Below, in pieces: positions 8,390 to 16,960 of a stretch of DNA of 64,000 nucleotides. The stretch's first letter is position 1. Each line of letters begins with the position of its first letter. Origin of the DNA: Roseibium aggregatum (GTDB taxonomy: Bacteria > Pseudomonadota > Alphaproteobacteria > Rhizobiales > Stappiaceae); assembly GCF_017309185.1 (NCBI RefSeq), contig NZ_JAEKJZ010000003.1, forward strand, positions 496,001 to 560,000. The letters are read 5' to 3'. Made by a program: the position numbers and the translations under genes. Under the pieces are notes generated by a model that searched no databases, had not been told where the DNA came from, and saw only the letters and a list, made by a program, of their open reading frames with translations.

Positions 8390-8980
8390 GTGGTCGGCCA
8401 GTTGTTGATTTTGCTCGTTGTTCTGCTGGCCCTCTGCGTGGGCCTCACCCTGGTCTACGTCGTCACCTTCAACGGACTGCAGACGGCCCAAACCCAGGTC
8501 GTTGAGACCTGGTCCGGAATTGAGGTCCAGCTGAAACGGCGGCATCAACTCGTTCCGGGGCTGGTTTCAGCGGTGAAGTCCGCCATGCGGCATGAGACGG
8601 CATTGTTTGAGAAGCTGATCGAGGTGCGAAATCAGGCCGAGGTTGCCATGAGATCAGGGGATGCGGACGAAATCTCCAAGCAGGAAGCGGCGTTGTCTCA
8701 CCACCTTCGAGGGGTTTTGGTTCAAGTGGAGGATAACCCGGCCATTACAGCGACCGGGAACATTGAAGCCTTTCAGAAACAGCTTGAAGAGACGGAGGAT
8801 CAGATCGCGGCGGCTCGCAGGATCTACAACGGCAACGTTCAGAACCTGAATGCGCGTATCGCAAGTTTTCCGGGCAACATGATCGCACCGCGTCACGGCA
8901 TCAGACCGGCCAATTCGTTCGTGCTTGGCGAAAGCGAATTCGAAGCTGTCTACGCGGGGCCGGAGGTGGCACTCCACTAG
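8390..8980 (+). CDS. lemA: LemA family protein
   Basis: The GTG at 8390 is preceded by GGAGGGCTGAAT and gives 196 residues. A single N-terminal membrane helix (residues about 4-25, leucine/valine-rich) is followed by the LemA core: Q-T-A-Q-T-Q-V-V-E-T-W-S-G-I-E-V-Q-L-K-R-R-H-Q-L-V-P-G-L. Later come Y-N-G-N-V-Q-N-L-N and the closing F-P-G-N-M-I-A motif. LemA proteins are membrane-anchored helical-bundle proteins of unknown function, often next to TPM or DUF3137-type genes. Here the neighbour at 8990 is a membrane protein of that kind, tail to tail 9 bp away. An upstream TTG at 8345 is in frame but lacks a ribosome site. Confidence 0.85.
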   Translation: MVGQLLILLVVLLALCVGLTLVYVVTFNGLQTAQTQVVETWSGIEVQLKRRHQLVPGLVSAVKSAMRHETALFEKLIEVRNQAEVAMRSGDADEISKQEAALSHHLRGVLVQVEDNPAITATGNIEAFQKQLEETEDQIAAARRIYNGNVQNLNARIASFPGNMIAPRHGIRPANSFVLGESEFEAVYAGPEVALH

Positions 8981-8989
8981 GGGGCAGCG

Positions 8990-10048
8990 CTACTCCATAT
9001 AGGTCTTGAGACGAAGCAACCTGGTGCTGATGGCCTCCACATGGCCCTGCATTTCCGCCGCGCATCGGGAGGGGGTTTGCTTGTCGAACGTAACCGGCAT
9101 CGCACAACGAAGGTAGATTGTGCTTGCTTCCACCCGAACTTCAGCGCCGGCAGCACGGAACAGGTCGATCAGCAGCGTTTGGGCCGCGGGCGTCAAAAGC
9201 TGGAAGAGCTTCAATTGCTCTCCTGAGCGAAGCTGCACCTTGTAGAGATCGTTGAAGGCGACGCTTTCCAGCCTGGCGTCAAAACGGCTTTTCAGGGCAG
9301 GGATTTCGGCGCTCAACATGACACTCAGGTCGAAGTCAAGCGCTGCCTTCACTGCGATGACCATGCGCAGAGTGTAATTCCCCGACAGGTTGCTGGCAGA
9401 GACGAGAACAGGGTTTCTGATGTCATGTTCGACGAGTTGGGCAGTCATCCAGAGCGGGGTTTCCTCATGATGCCACCAGAACAAGGCTTCAGGCGAGATG
9501 GGAGCGGCTGAGACGGGGCTCGGCATGAGAAACGGCTTGAGCCTTGAGGTCACTGTATAGATGTGCGGATCTGTGAAGGTAATTGCAGGCGGCCCCTTGT
9601 CGGTCCGGTACTTCACTGCAGCAAGCGCGTCGATCTGCTCCGCTGAGACGGTCAGGTCCGGCCTCTTGGGAAACACGTCCTGCGCTAAGGCCTGGATATC
9701 GGTCTTTGTCGGCTGCCTGCGTGCGCCCAGGGACCGGCGAATGGAAGATACCTGCAAATGCCAGGATCCACCCAGTTTCTGACCCAGGGCATCAAAGGCC
9801 AGGGCATGGCGTTCGGGTTTCTTGTCGTTGATGTTGAACGCCAGGAGCAGAACGCCGCCGAAAAACAAGGGGACTCCAAGGAAGGCTATCAGATCGAAAC
9901 CAAGCGCCTTGCCGCCGATGAAAAGCGTAGCGCCGAGCCCCGTAAGCAAAACGTATCGCGCGATGCCAGGGCCTTTTGCGGCGGGTTGGAATGTATGCCG
10001 CTCGACTTCAAGCTGGCCGGAGAAGGGATCCCAATGTGTTTTGCGCAT
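8990..10048 (-). CDS. Membrane protein, possible DUF3137-like LemA partner
   Basis: The ATG at 10048 follows GGAGCC and gives 352 residues (MRKTHWDPFSGQLEVERHTF). Two adjacent hydrophobic segments lie near residues 30-50 and 55-75 (Y-V-L-L-T-G-L-G-A-T-L-F-I-G-G and F-L-G-V-P-L-F-F-G-G-V-L-L-L-A-F). A long cytosolic domain of about 270 residues follows. This two-helix plus large soluble domain plan, beside lemA, resembles DUF3137 proteins, but the assignment is tentative. Divergent from the von Willebrand A gene, with palindrome site 3 between them. Confidence 0.65.
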   Translation of the reverse strand: MRKTHWDPFSGQLEVERHTFQPAAKGPGIARYVLLTGLGATLFIGGKALGFDLIAFLGVPLFFGGVLLLAFNINDKKPERHALAFDALGQKLGGSWHLQVSSIRRSLGARRQPTKTDIQALAQDVFPKRPDLTVSAEQIDALAAVKYRTDKGPPAITFTDPHIYTVTSRLKPFLMPSPVSAAPISPEALFWWHHEETPLWMTAQLVEHDIRNPVLVSASNLSGNYTLRMVIAVKAALDFDLSVMLSAEIPALKSRFDARLESVAFNDLYKVQLRSGEQLKLFQLLTPAAQTLLIDLFRAAGAEVRVEASTIYLRCAMPVTFDKQTPSRCAAEMQGHVEAISTRLLRLKTYME

Positions 10049-10098
10049 GTTGGCTCCACCTGTTTCAAACAGGAATAAGGAGGCAGGCGCGGCGCGCA

Positions 10099-10114
10099 TC
10101 ACTCATTTGAGTGA
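10099..10114. promoter_or_regulatory. Palindromic operator candidate, site 3
   Basis: TCACTCATTTGAGTGA has perfect 7-bp arms. It lies in the 123-bp divergent region between the membrane protein gene (start 10048) and the vWA gene (start 10172), about 50-57 bp from both starts. Confidence 0.7.
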
Positions 10115-10171
10115 CGTAGCCCCTCGTGCAAGTGGTTAGCATCCGCCCAAACGACTAGCTTTGGAGCGAGC

Positions 10172-12403
10172 ATGACCCTTCTCAACCTAAGAAAACTGAC
10201 GTTTGCGTCGGCCTTTCTGGCCTGTGGCACGGCCAGTGCTGTTGCAAGCGATCTGATGGTTGTCTTCGACGGTTCCGGATCCATGTGGGGGCAGATCCAG
10301 GGAAAGACCAAGATCGAGATCGCGCGTGAAACGCTTTCCGGCGTGTTGGGTGAGGTTCCTCTCGACGCAAATATCGGCATGATTGCTTATGGGCATCGCG
10401 AAAAGGGACTGTGTTCAGACATTGAAACGGTGGTTCCAACCGGTCCGGCCAGCCAGACCGTGCCGCAGATGGTGGGGGCCGCCAATCGTCTGAAACCAAA
10501 GGGCAAGACGCCATTGGCAGATGCGGTGCGCATCGCGGCGGAAGAGCTGAAATTTACTGAGAATGCCGCGACGGTCGTTCTCGTGACGGACGGGATCGAG
10601 ACCTGCAACGCCGATCCATGTGCACTGGCGAATGAACTGGAGTCCCTTGGCATTGATTTCACCACGCATGTGATCGGCTTCGGACTGTCGGAGGACGAAG
10701 GAAGCCAGGTGCAATGCCTCGCCGAGAATACGGGCGGTATGTACCTGTCAGCCAAGAACGCGGAAGAGTTGTCCGATGCACTCAGGCTCACTGTGCAAGC
10801 CGAGCCGATTGCCCCCAGTGAAGATGATTTTCTGCCGATGGAGCGCGATGTGCGGTTCATTTTTCGCGACACACCGGATGGCGAGCAGATCGGCATTCGC
10901 CAGCTAAGCGGTGTCGTTGAAAAAGCTGATGGTGGAGCCATCGCGGACGGTGCATTCGAGTTTCGGTACCCCGAAGCGCATGGCAACTCTGCGGTCGCGA
11001 CGTTGGAGCCGGGTTCATATGTGGGGCTTTTTCAGCGTGATGGCGGGACGAACGGCGGCTACACGGTCCGGTACGCCTTTGAAGTGCCTGAAGGCGATGG
11101 CGAGCATGTGATCGAGGCGGCTCTCTCGGCAGCGCTGACACTCAATGTCTTCATCAACCCCGATTTGCCCTACGCGAAGGGCGAACCGTTCCCGACCGCA
11201 ATCGGTGGCTCACGTCGTCGTGTCAATTTCGAAGTCTTCGAGGTGCACGATCAAGCGGTTTCTGAGGAGCCGGTGGCATCGGCAAACATGGATCAGTTGA
11301 CGGTTGTCTTGTCGCCGGGGACTTACCTCGTGCGCGGCAATCTGGACAACACAACCTCCGCCGAGCGACTTGTCGAGGTCGAGGGAGGCAGAACCACGGA
11401 GTTTGATTTCTCCTTCGACGCAACGAGAGTTTATCTCGACGCGCGGCAGGCAGATGGAACTCCGGTCAAGCGGCAGACAACATATTGGTACGCCGGGTCA
11501 CCGGGCGACGTGAAATCCTGGATCAAGGGGAGTGGAGTTTCCAAGGGTGAGCTGACACCGTTCTACGTTCCCACCGGTACCTGGGGTGTGAGCGTTGGCG
11601 GCGAGGGGTATGGCGATCGACGCAGCCGGCTCATGATCGATGTCCCTGGCGACTATGCTGATATCCGCCTTGAGGTGGGTGAAGGCGAGCGCCTGAATGC
11701 CGATGAAAAGGGATATCTGGATTCCCGCGCCTACATCGGGTGCCTTGAGCAGCTGAAGGTGAAATATACCGGTTGCCTGGTTCAACGTGCGGATCTTGGG
11801 AGCAGCGGTGAAGGACAAGAGCCATCTTCGCCGATTGAACCGTCGGAAGACGCAGCAACCGATGATTTCTCCGACAATGAGACCACCTTCGAATTGCACA
11901 AGGCGGAGACCGGCAACCCGACAACTCTTGCTGGCGTCTTCGTCATGTACGGTCCGGGCAGTCCGCTTGAGGAAATCATCGATGATCCGATGCATGCGCA
12001 GAGCTGCCAACGCAGTCCGGTCGTGATCTACCCCGATGGAAAAGTCTTTGTGAAACGCTTCGTCAATCCAAAGGGGCCGGAAGACAATCCGTTCAAGCCT
12101 AAAGCGGCAGGCACCTGCCAGGTGAACAATGGGCGTTATGATTGCAGCATTGCTGAGCGTGGCAAGCCGCTTGAGCGCATGGTTTTCCAACCTCGCAGCA
12201 TGGGCAACGGCCATTTCGAGATCTGTAAGTCAGGGCAATCGGAGTGCGATGTTTTTGCTTCCTGCTTCTTTCCGGGAGGGAAAATGAACGCGACGCAGAT
12301 CATGCCGAACGGCCGTCCGCTGGGAGACCTGATGATCGAGCGGGCAGACGGCCAAGCCCCCGGCTTTTCCTACGGTGAAGACAATCAGGTGATCCTGCCA
12401 TGA
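10172..12403 (+). CDS. Exported von Willebrand factor A domain protein
   Basis: This 743-residue protein has a signal peptide (residues 1-25, cleavage near A-S-A-V-A-S) and a good GGAG ribosome site. A vWA domain spans about 26-210 with an intact metal-ion-dependent adhesion site: D-G-S-G-S at 33-37, the K-T-P-L-A-D-A threonine, and L-V-T-D-G-I-E-T-C. After it come beta-rich, carboxypeptidase-regulatory-like or Ig-like repeats (about 230-520). An acidic Ser/Pro/Glu linker (about 550-575) and a Cys-containing C-terminal domain follow. Such proteins bind protein ligands in the envelope. Its stop overlaps the next start (ATGA), so the genes at 10172, 12400 and 14205 form one operon. Confidence 0.8.
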   Translation: MTLLNLRKLTFASAFLACGTASAVASDLMVVFDGSGSMWGQIQGKTKIEIARETLSGVLGEVPLDANIGMIAYGHREKGLCSDIETVVPTGPASQTVPQMVGAANRLKPKGKTPLADAVRIAAEELKFTENAATVVLVTDGIETCNADPCALANELESLGIDFTTHVIGFGLSEDEGSQVQCLAENTGGMYLSAKNAEELSDALRLTVQAEPIAPSEDDFLPMERDVRFIFRDTPDGEQIGIRQLSGVVEKADGGAIADGAFEFRYPEAHGNSAVATLEPGSYVGLFQRDGGTNGGYTVRYAFEVPEGDGEHVIEAALSAALTLNVFINPDLPYAKGEPFPTAIGGSRRRVNFEVFEVHDQAVSEEPVASANMDQLTVVLSPGTYLVRGNLDNTTSAERLVEVEGGRTTEFDFSFDATRVYLDARQADGTPVKRQTTYWYAGSPGDVKSWIKGSGVSKGELTPFYVPTGTWGVSVGGEGYGDRRSRLMIDVPGDYADIRLEVGEGERLNADEKGYLDSRAYIGCLEQLKVKYTGCLVQRADLGSSGEGQEPSSPIEPSEDAATDDFSDNETTFELHKAETGNPTTLAGVFVMYGPGSPLEEIIDDPMHAQSCQRSPVVIYPDGKVFVKRFVNPKGPEDNPFKPKAAGTCQVNNGRYDCSIAERGKPLERMVFQPRSMGNGHFEICKSGQSECDVFASCFFPGGKMNATQIMPNGRPLGDLMIERADGQAPGFSYGEDNQVILP

Positions 12404-14193
12404 CCCTCCGCTTGGTGATGACACTCGCCATCGTATTGCTCGAAGCCGTTTCGGCGCGTGCGGACGATTGGACCGGGAACTGGGACAGCAACTACGGTCA
12501 GCTACGGCTGATCCAGGAAGGCGATCGGCTTTACGGTGACTACGCGGACAATGGCACGATCGAGGGCATCGTCGGGCCGGACCGCAAGACAGCCCATGCA
12601 GTGTTCTATTGGAACAACGGTCAGTGGGGCACGGTTTTGTGGCGGCGCGCCAACGATCGCATGGTTGGTGTCTGGAATTGGAGCAAGGATGGGCTGCCTG
12701 AGCTGAAAAGCCGGAACCGGTGGATGGCCACGCGTACGGCGAGCCGTGTCGCGCCGCTCAAGTTTGCCAGTCAGATCAAGCGGCGCTTTCCAGAGCAAGA
12801 CGTGAATTTCACCGAAGGGCCGTTCTTGAGTTGGCTGTCCTTCAACGGCAGCAGAAACGTGCTGCAGGAGAACGGGAACGCAAACGCCAACAGCAACACG
12901 GGCCAGAACCCGCGCACGGGGTTAAGCCGTTGGTACGGTGGCTACGATCTGGTGAATGTCGGCCCGGCATTCGAGATCAGCGCCGATGTCATCCACTACC
13001 GGAGCCAGAACACCGCATCCATTGATCTGTCCATTTACGCGCGACCGGGCGGGCAATGTCCGCAGACCATGCACTTGGGCTTTTGCCGGGATCTGGTTGC
13101 AAGCGCCGATGCGCGTGGGTTCGTGGATGTGAAAACGAGCGGAGTTGGCCTTCTCAACCCCTCGAATGGCGGGATTGGAGAAGAGTTTCGCGTCGCGTTC
13201 CGGCTGCCGGGAGACAGTCAGGACCGTCTCCTGGTTCTGCGCCGCGATGTGACCTCTTTCAGCGCGTCCATTCACCATCCCCAACGAGGTTGGGATTACG
13301 ACGGGTTTGCGACGGCGCGGACGCACATCTGCGAAACCTCACAATGCATGAGGGCTGTGTTCGACGAGGTGCGGCGTTTCCCGAACCGTTTCCGCAAAGG
13401 CTATAATTCCACTTACTTGAACCGCATCTACAATCTTCCAAACAGCATCACGGCGTCTCGCCGCAACACGCAGGTACCAGCGCCTGCACCGGGTGGCGGC
13501 GGCGCGCTGGAGGGAACCTGGGGCCTCTATGAGGAGACCGGCGAGTCTCTGGGATATGTCACGATGTCCGGGCGTGGTCGAAACCTGCAGGCTTCCGGCA
13601 ACCTCGCCAATTTTTTCGTGAACGGTGCTTCGGCCGAAACCCGGTTTTCGCTTGCCCAGCAAACCGACGAGGCCGCCGCCTTTGATCTGACGACGTTTGC
13701 CGATGGATCCGGCGAGCGAAAGACGGGGCGTTTGATTGTGGAGTTTCCACGCTCTGGCAGCGCTAACCCACGCGGAACGCTTATTGTCGCCGATGAAGTG
13801 CTGTTGGTGGAGCTTAACGCGCATAACGGTGGGGTGACGCCCAACTGGCAGACGCATCAAGGTGAGCAGTCTGACCCGGACCCGGACCAGGACTTCGATA
13901 ATCCGGGCTTTGGCATCTACAAATTCACCTATCGGTTGCGCGGCGTCCCCCCGGGCCGAGCCGTTGCGCTGCGTGCGGGGCCGTCACGCAGTGAGAGCAT
14001 TGTGAGATCGCTGTCAGGTGATGCGCGCGCGCTGCAACTGAACGATTGTGATCCGGATGTTGACAATATCGGGTTCGAAGCCGCGTCGCGCGCCGCCCAA
14101 TTGTCCGTTCTGGACGCCCGTTGGTGTGAAGTTGTGACCCCTGATGGCAATGGCTGGCTTCCGGGCCGCTATCTTCAGCCAGAGCAAAATTGA
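12400..14193 (+). CDS. Exported protein with C-terminal SH3-like domain
   Basis: This 597-residue protein has a signal peptide ending S-A-R-A-D-D. The N-terminal domain (D-W-T-G-N-W-D-S-N-Y-G-Q-L-R-L-I-Q-E-G) looks like a small beta-barrel. A central Asn-rich stretch (N-G-N-A-N-A-N-S-N-T-G-Q) separates it from a middle domain. The last about 85 residues contain V-A-L-R-A-G-P-S-R-S-E-S and W-C-E-V-V-T-P-D-G-N-G-W-L-P-G-R-Y-L-Q, the pattern of a bacterial SH3 domain that commonly binds cell-wall peptides. Translationally coupled to the vWA gene. Function unknown. Confidence 0.7.
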   Translation: MTLRLVMTLAIVLLEAVSARADDWTGNWDSNYGQLRLIQEGDRLYGDYADNGTIEGIVGPDRKTAHAVFYWNNGQWGTVLWRRANDRMVGVWNWSKDGLPELKSRNRWMATRTASRVAPLKFASQIKRRFPEQDVNFTEGPFLSWLSFNGSRNVLQENGNANANSNTGQNPRTGLSRWYGGYDLVNVGPAFEISADVIHYRSQNTASIDLSIYARPGGQCPQTMHLGFCRDLVASADARGFVDVKTSGVGLLNPSNGGIGEEFRVAFRLPGDSQDRLLVLRRDVTSFSASIHHPQRGWDYDGFATARTHICETSQCMRAVFDEVRRFPNRFRKGYNSTYLNRIYNLPNSITASRRNTQVPAPAPGGGGALEGTWGLYEETGESLGYVTMSGRGRNLQASGNLANFFVNGASAETRFSLAQQTDEAAAFDLTTFADGSGERKTGRLIVEFPRSGSANPRGTLIVADEVLLVELNAHNGGVTPNWQTHQGEQSDPDPDQDFDNPGFGIYKFTYRLRGVPPGRAVALRAGPSRSESIVRSLSGDARALQLNDCDPDVDNIGFEAASRAAQLSVLDARWCEVVTPDGNGWLPGRYLQPEQN

Positions 14194-14204
14194 GGAAGCC
14201 CCCC

Positions 14205-14846
14205 ATGCACAGGATTATGAAGCTCATCATGAGTGTCGGGCTGATCGCCGCCAGCGTGGCGCCCGGAGTGGCGGCTGACCATCGCTACGAACACAACGGC
14301 TCAACCATGCGTGTGGAGGTCAGTGGCTCCTCCGTTCGCATCTACTATGAAAAGCCGCGACAGGGGCTGTCGGCTCACGGCGTCAGGCCTGGGACGCTTC
14401 TCTTCGATGGCAAGGTCTCCAACGGGTATCTTGAGGGTATGAGCCGCATCTTCAATGCCAATTGCGGCGAGGTCGACTACTACGTCTATGGTGATTTCGT
14501 GCCCGGTCAAAGCTTCAAGCTGAGCGGTGCTGCCCCGGTTCTTTCCGGTATGAGCTGCCGGATCGTCGATAACGTCTACACGGGTCCGAACGCCAACCTG
14601 CAGTTCAATGCCTTGCGAGCCGGTGCAGGCAGGCCTGCCAATGTCGGCCGCCCGGGCTGCGTGACAGGAGTGAATTCCTATCTGAATGTTCGTTCAGGTC
14701 CAGGTGCCGACTATGGCCGGATCGGAACGTTCGCAGCAGGCAGTTGCGGGATCGAGATTGTGAACAACCACTGCCTTGGAGAGTGGTGTCTGACCAGACA
14801 AGGGCCGACGACGGGGTGGGTGAACAGCCGGTTTCTCAACCGCTGA
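14205..14846 (+). CDS. Exported SH3-domain protein
   Basis: The ATG at 14205 follows GAGGAAG and gives 213 residues with a signal peptide (A-A-S-V-A-P-G-V-A-A-D). The C-terminal domain has the classical bacterial SH3 motif Y-L-N-V-R-S-G-P-G-A-D-Y and ends G-W-V-N-S-R-F-L-N-R. An upstream TTG at 14190 overlaps the preceding stop but extends before the ribosome site, so it is not used. The N-terminal domain (about 90 residues) is unrecognised. It closes the vWA/SH3 operon and probably acts at the periplasmic face of the wall. Confidence 0.7.
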   Translation: MHRIMKLIMSVGLIAASVAPGVAADHRYEHNGSTMRVEVSGSSVRIYYEKPRQGLSAHGVRPGTLLFDGKVSNGYLEGMSRIFNANCGEVDYYVYGDFVPGQSFKLSGAAPVLSGMSCRIVDNVYTGPNANLQFNALRAGAGRPANVGRPGCVTGVNSYLNVRSGPGADYGRIGTFAAGSCGIEIVNNHCLGEWCLTRQGPTTGWVNSRFLNR

Positions 14847-15080
14847 CTTTTTGGGCCGCAGGCTAAGTCCTGGCGCGCCGGAGAACACGCTTGAAATGCA
14901 CCGGTGTCCCTGGCGCCAAAACGAAATCGTCACTGGGTTTCGAGTGTCACCTAGTTGCCTAGATGGTTCTACTCAGTCAATTTGAGATAAAAAACAATAG
15001 TTTGTCATTTACTTGCCGGTTTCGGCATGGTAATTCGAGGGCTCTTTCCGAGAAGTAATTGTACCTGCAGTTGACATTCG
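14847..15080. other. Intergenic region upstream of the hydrolase-LuxR regulator
   Basis: This 234-bp gap is AT-richer in its second half. TCACT and AGTGT half-sites at about 14930-14947 recall the block's palindrome but the spacing is two bases longer, so a match is not claimed. No gene is seen. Confidence 0.4.
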
Positions 15081-16955
15081 ATGATGTTCTCTCGCAGTGC
15101 CCTCAGTTCCAGCCAATCCAATATGCAAACACGCAACATAGTCACGATGGACGGCGTGCCGCTCGTCTTCAGAACCTTTCCAGCAGACAAACCCAGCGGA
15201 AAATCCGCTTTCGTGACCCATAGCCAAGCCCTCCATACGCTGAATATCTCGCAGACCATGCAAGGGTTGGCCGACCGGGGCTGGACCGTTCACGGAATTG
15301 ACCTGCGCGGGCATGGTTATTCAGTGTCAGAGCGTGCGCCCTACGCACATCTTGAAATCGGTCGCGGCTGGGATGACCTGGTCAGCGATTTCAAGTTGGG
15401 GCTCGAGGCTGCCTTCGACGGCATCCCCTGGGAGGACCGGCTTATTGTCGCGCCCAATATCGGGGCGCTTCTGGTTCTCGAATGCCTTAAGGCTCAGCCT
15501 GATCTCGCCCGCAATATTGTGTTCGTGACGCCGCCGCCCAATCAGCCGGGCTTGATGAAACTTGCGAGAAGCATAACGCGGGTTCGAGCGCTTCTACATC
15601 CACCAGAGCGCCCCGATGAACTGACCTTTTACCAGCTTTACACGTTCTTGGGAGCGCACCTGGAAGACCGGAAAAACCTGATCGATGTCATTTCGTCGGA
15701 CAAGGCTTTCACCCAATCCATCCTGGATGATCCCTATGCCTGGCCAACCCCCACGACAGGATATTTCTACGAGCTTTTCCGCGGAATTGAAAAAGCATGG
15801 AAATGGCCTCGCAACATTGAGGTGAAAGAGGGCACCCGGGTTCTTCTGTTGTATGGCGGGGATGACCCGATGACCGCGAATGGCCGCTTCATCGCCCCGA
15901 TCCGGAAGCATTTCAACAAAGTGGGTGTTTATGACGTTGAGAGCCACTGCGTCGAAGGCGGGCGCACCGCCTTGTTTGCCGAAGATCGACGCTTTGGAAT
16001 TTCCAGCATTATTAATGATTGGTGCGAAGGGCTCCCGCTCAATCCCGACAACACATCGCGTGAAGCCGCTGATGGCGGCGGAATCGAAGGGGTGAGCAAG
16101 GACATCCTTCAGCGCCTGGGCCTGGCAGACTTTCGGCATGAGCTGAAGCCGGACGCGCTGGTGGAGCTTTGTTACGGTGCAATCTCCGATGATAACCGCT
16201 GGATCGAGATGCTGTATCGGGTGGCCTTTGCGGCTTCCGGCGAAAACGGTCTGGAGGAGCAAGAGCTGGAGACCATAGTTGCGGAATTGATGCCGCACTG
16301 GGATCGGTCCTTTAGCCTCAACCGGCAGATCATGCGCTCGGCCGCCGTCGGTGCTGTCTTGCATGAAGTGATCGAGCGCTTCGAGATCGGCATGGCCATC
16401 GTCAACGATGACTTCGAAATTTCCTATGCAAACCGTCCCTTTATGGAAGCTGTTTCGACCCTCGTCGGAGGTGTTCGATTTGATGCGGACAGCGAAGATA
16501 TGGTGGCCCTGAGCAACGCTTTGGCGATGCTGCTGAATACGGATTTTCGAAACAAATCCCGCAAGAGCCAGGGTGAGGCGCTGCTGATGGTCGGGGGAAA
16601 GGCGGTCGGTTTTCACTTTCGGCCGCAAACTCTACGCCAGACATCCTTAAACAGGCAGGGGGCGTCGGGTGTGATGATCTTGCGGGCTGCGGATACCGAG
16701 ACGCGTGATCTCTCTGACACATTTCATGAGCTGCTTCAGTTCGGCTATGGCCTCACTGCTAAGGAAGCACAGGCGGCGTGCTGCCTGGTCAATGGACTGT
16801 CGCCAACCGAAATTTCGCGCCAACTCGACGTGTCCATCCACACGACCCGGACGCATCTGAAGAGGGTCTACGAAAAGGTCGGCGTGCAAGGTCAGACCGA
16901 ACTGACGGCACGGTTGCTTCAGGGGCCTCTTGGACTTCTGGCCGACGGGAAATAA
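15081..16955 (+). CDS. Alpha/beta hydrolase - PAS-like - LuxR HTH fusion regulator
   Basis: This 624-residue protein has three parts. Residues about 15-300 resemble a serine alpha/beta hydrolase of the monoacylglycerol-lipase/acyltransferase type (W-T-V-H-G-I-D-L-R-G-H-G-Y-S-V-S, later L-L-L-Y-G-G-D-D-P-M-T). The usual GxSxG nucleophile elbow appears as A-P-N-I-G-A, with no serine, so this domain may sense a ligand rather than hydrolyse it. A PAS-like middle (about 430-540) is followed by a LuxR helix-turn-helix: L-T-A-K-E-A-Q-A-A-C-C-L-V-N-G-L-S-P-T-E-I-S-R-Q-L. It is the only DNA-binding protein in the block and so the best candidate for the TCACTCA palindromes. Start is either 15081 or 15123. 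Confidence 0.8.
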   Translation: MMFSRSALSSSQSNMQTRNIVTMDGVPLVFRTFPADKPSGKSAFVTHSQALHTLNISQTMQGLADRGWTVHGIDLRGHGYSVSERAPYAHLEIGRGWDDLVSDFKLGLEAAFDGIPWEDRLIVAPNIGALLVLECLKAQPDLARNIVFVTPPPNQPGLMKLARSITRVRALLHPPERPDELTFYQLYTFLGAHLEDRKNLIDVISSDKAFTQSILDDPYAWPTPTTGYFYELFRGIEKAWKWPRNIEVKEGTRVLLLYGGDDPMTANGRFIAPIRKHFNKVGVYDVESHCVEGGRTALFAEDRRFGISSIINDWCEGLPLNPDNTSREAADGGGIEGVSKDILQRLGLADFRHELKPDALVELCYGAISDDNRWIEMLYRVAFAASGENGLEEQELETIVAELMPHWDRSFSLNRQIMRSAAVGAVLHEVIERFEIGMAIVNDDFEISYANRPFMEAVSTLVGGVRFDADSEDMVALSNALAMLLNTDFRNKSRKSQGEALLMVGGKAVGFHFRPQTLRQTSLNRQGASGVMILRAADTETRDLSDTFHELLQFGYGLTAKEAQAACCLVNGLSPTEISRQLDVSIHTTRTHLKRVYEKVGVQGQTELTARLLQGPLGLLADGK

Positions 16956-16960
16956 CCGGA

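Noticed and set aside
14930..14947. Possible fourth TCACTCA-type palindrome upstream of the LuxR fusion gene
   Set aside because: TCACT and AGTGT half-sites are present, but the spacing is two bases longer and the inner arm bases do not match.
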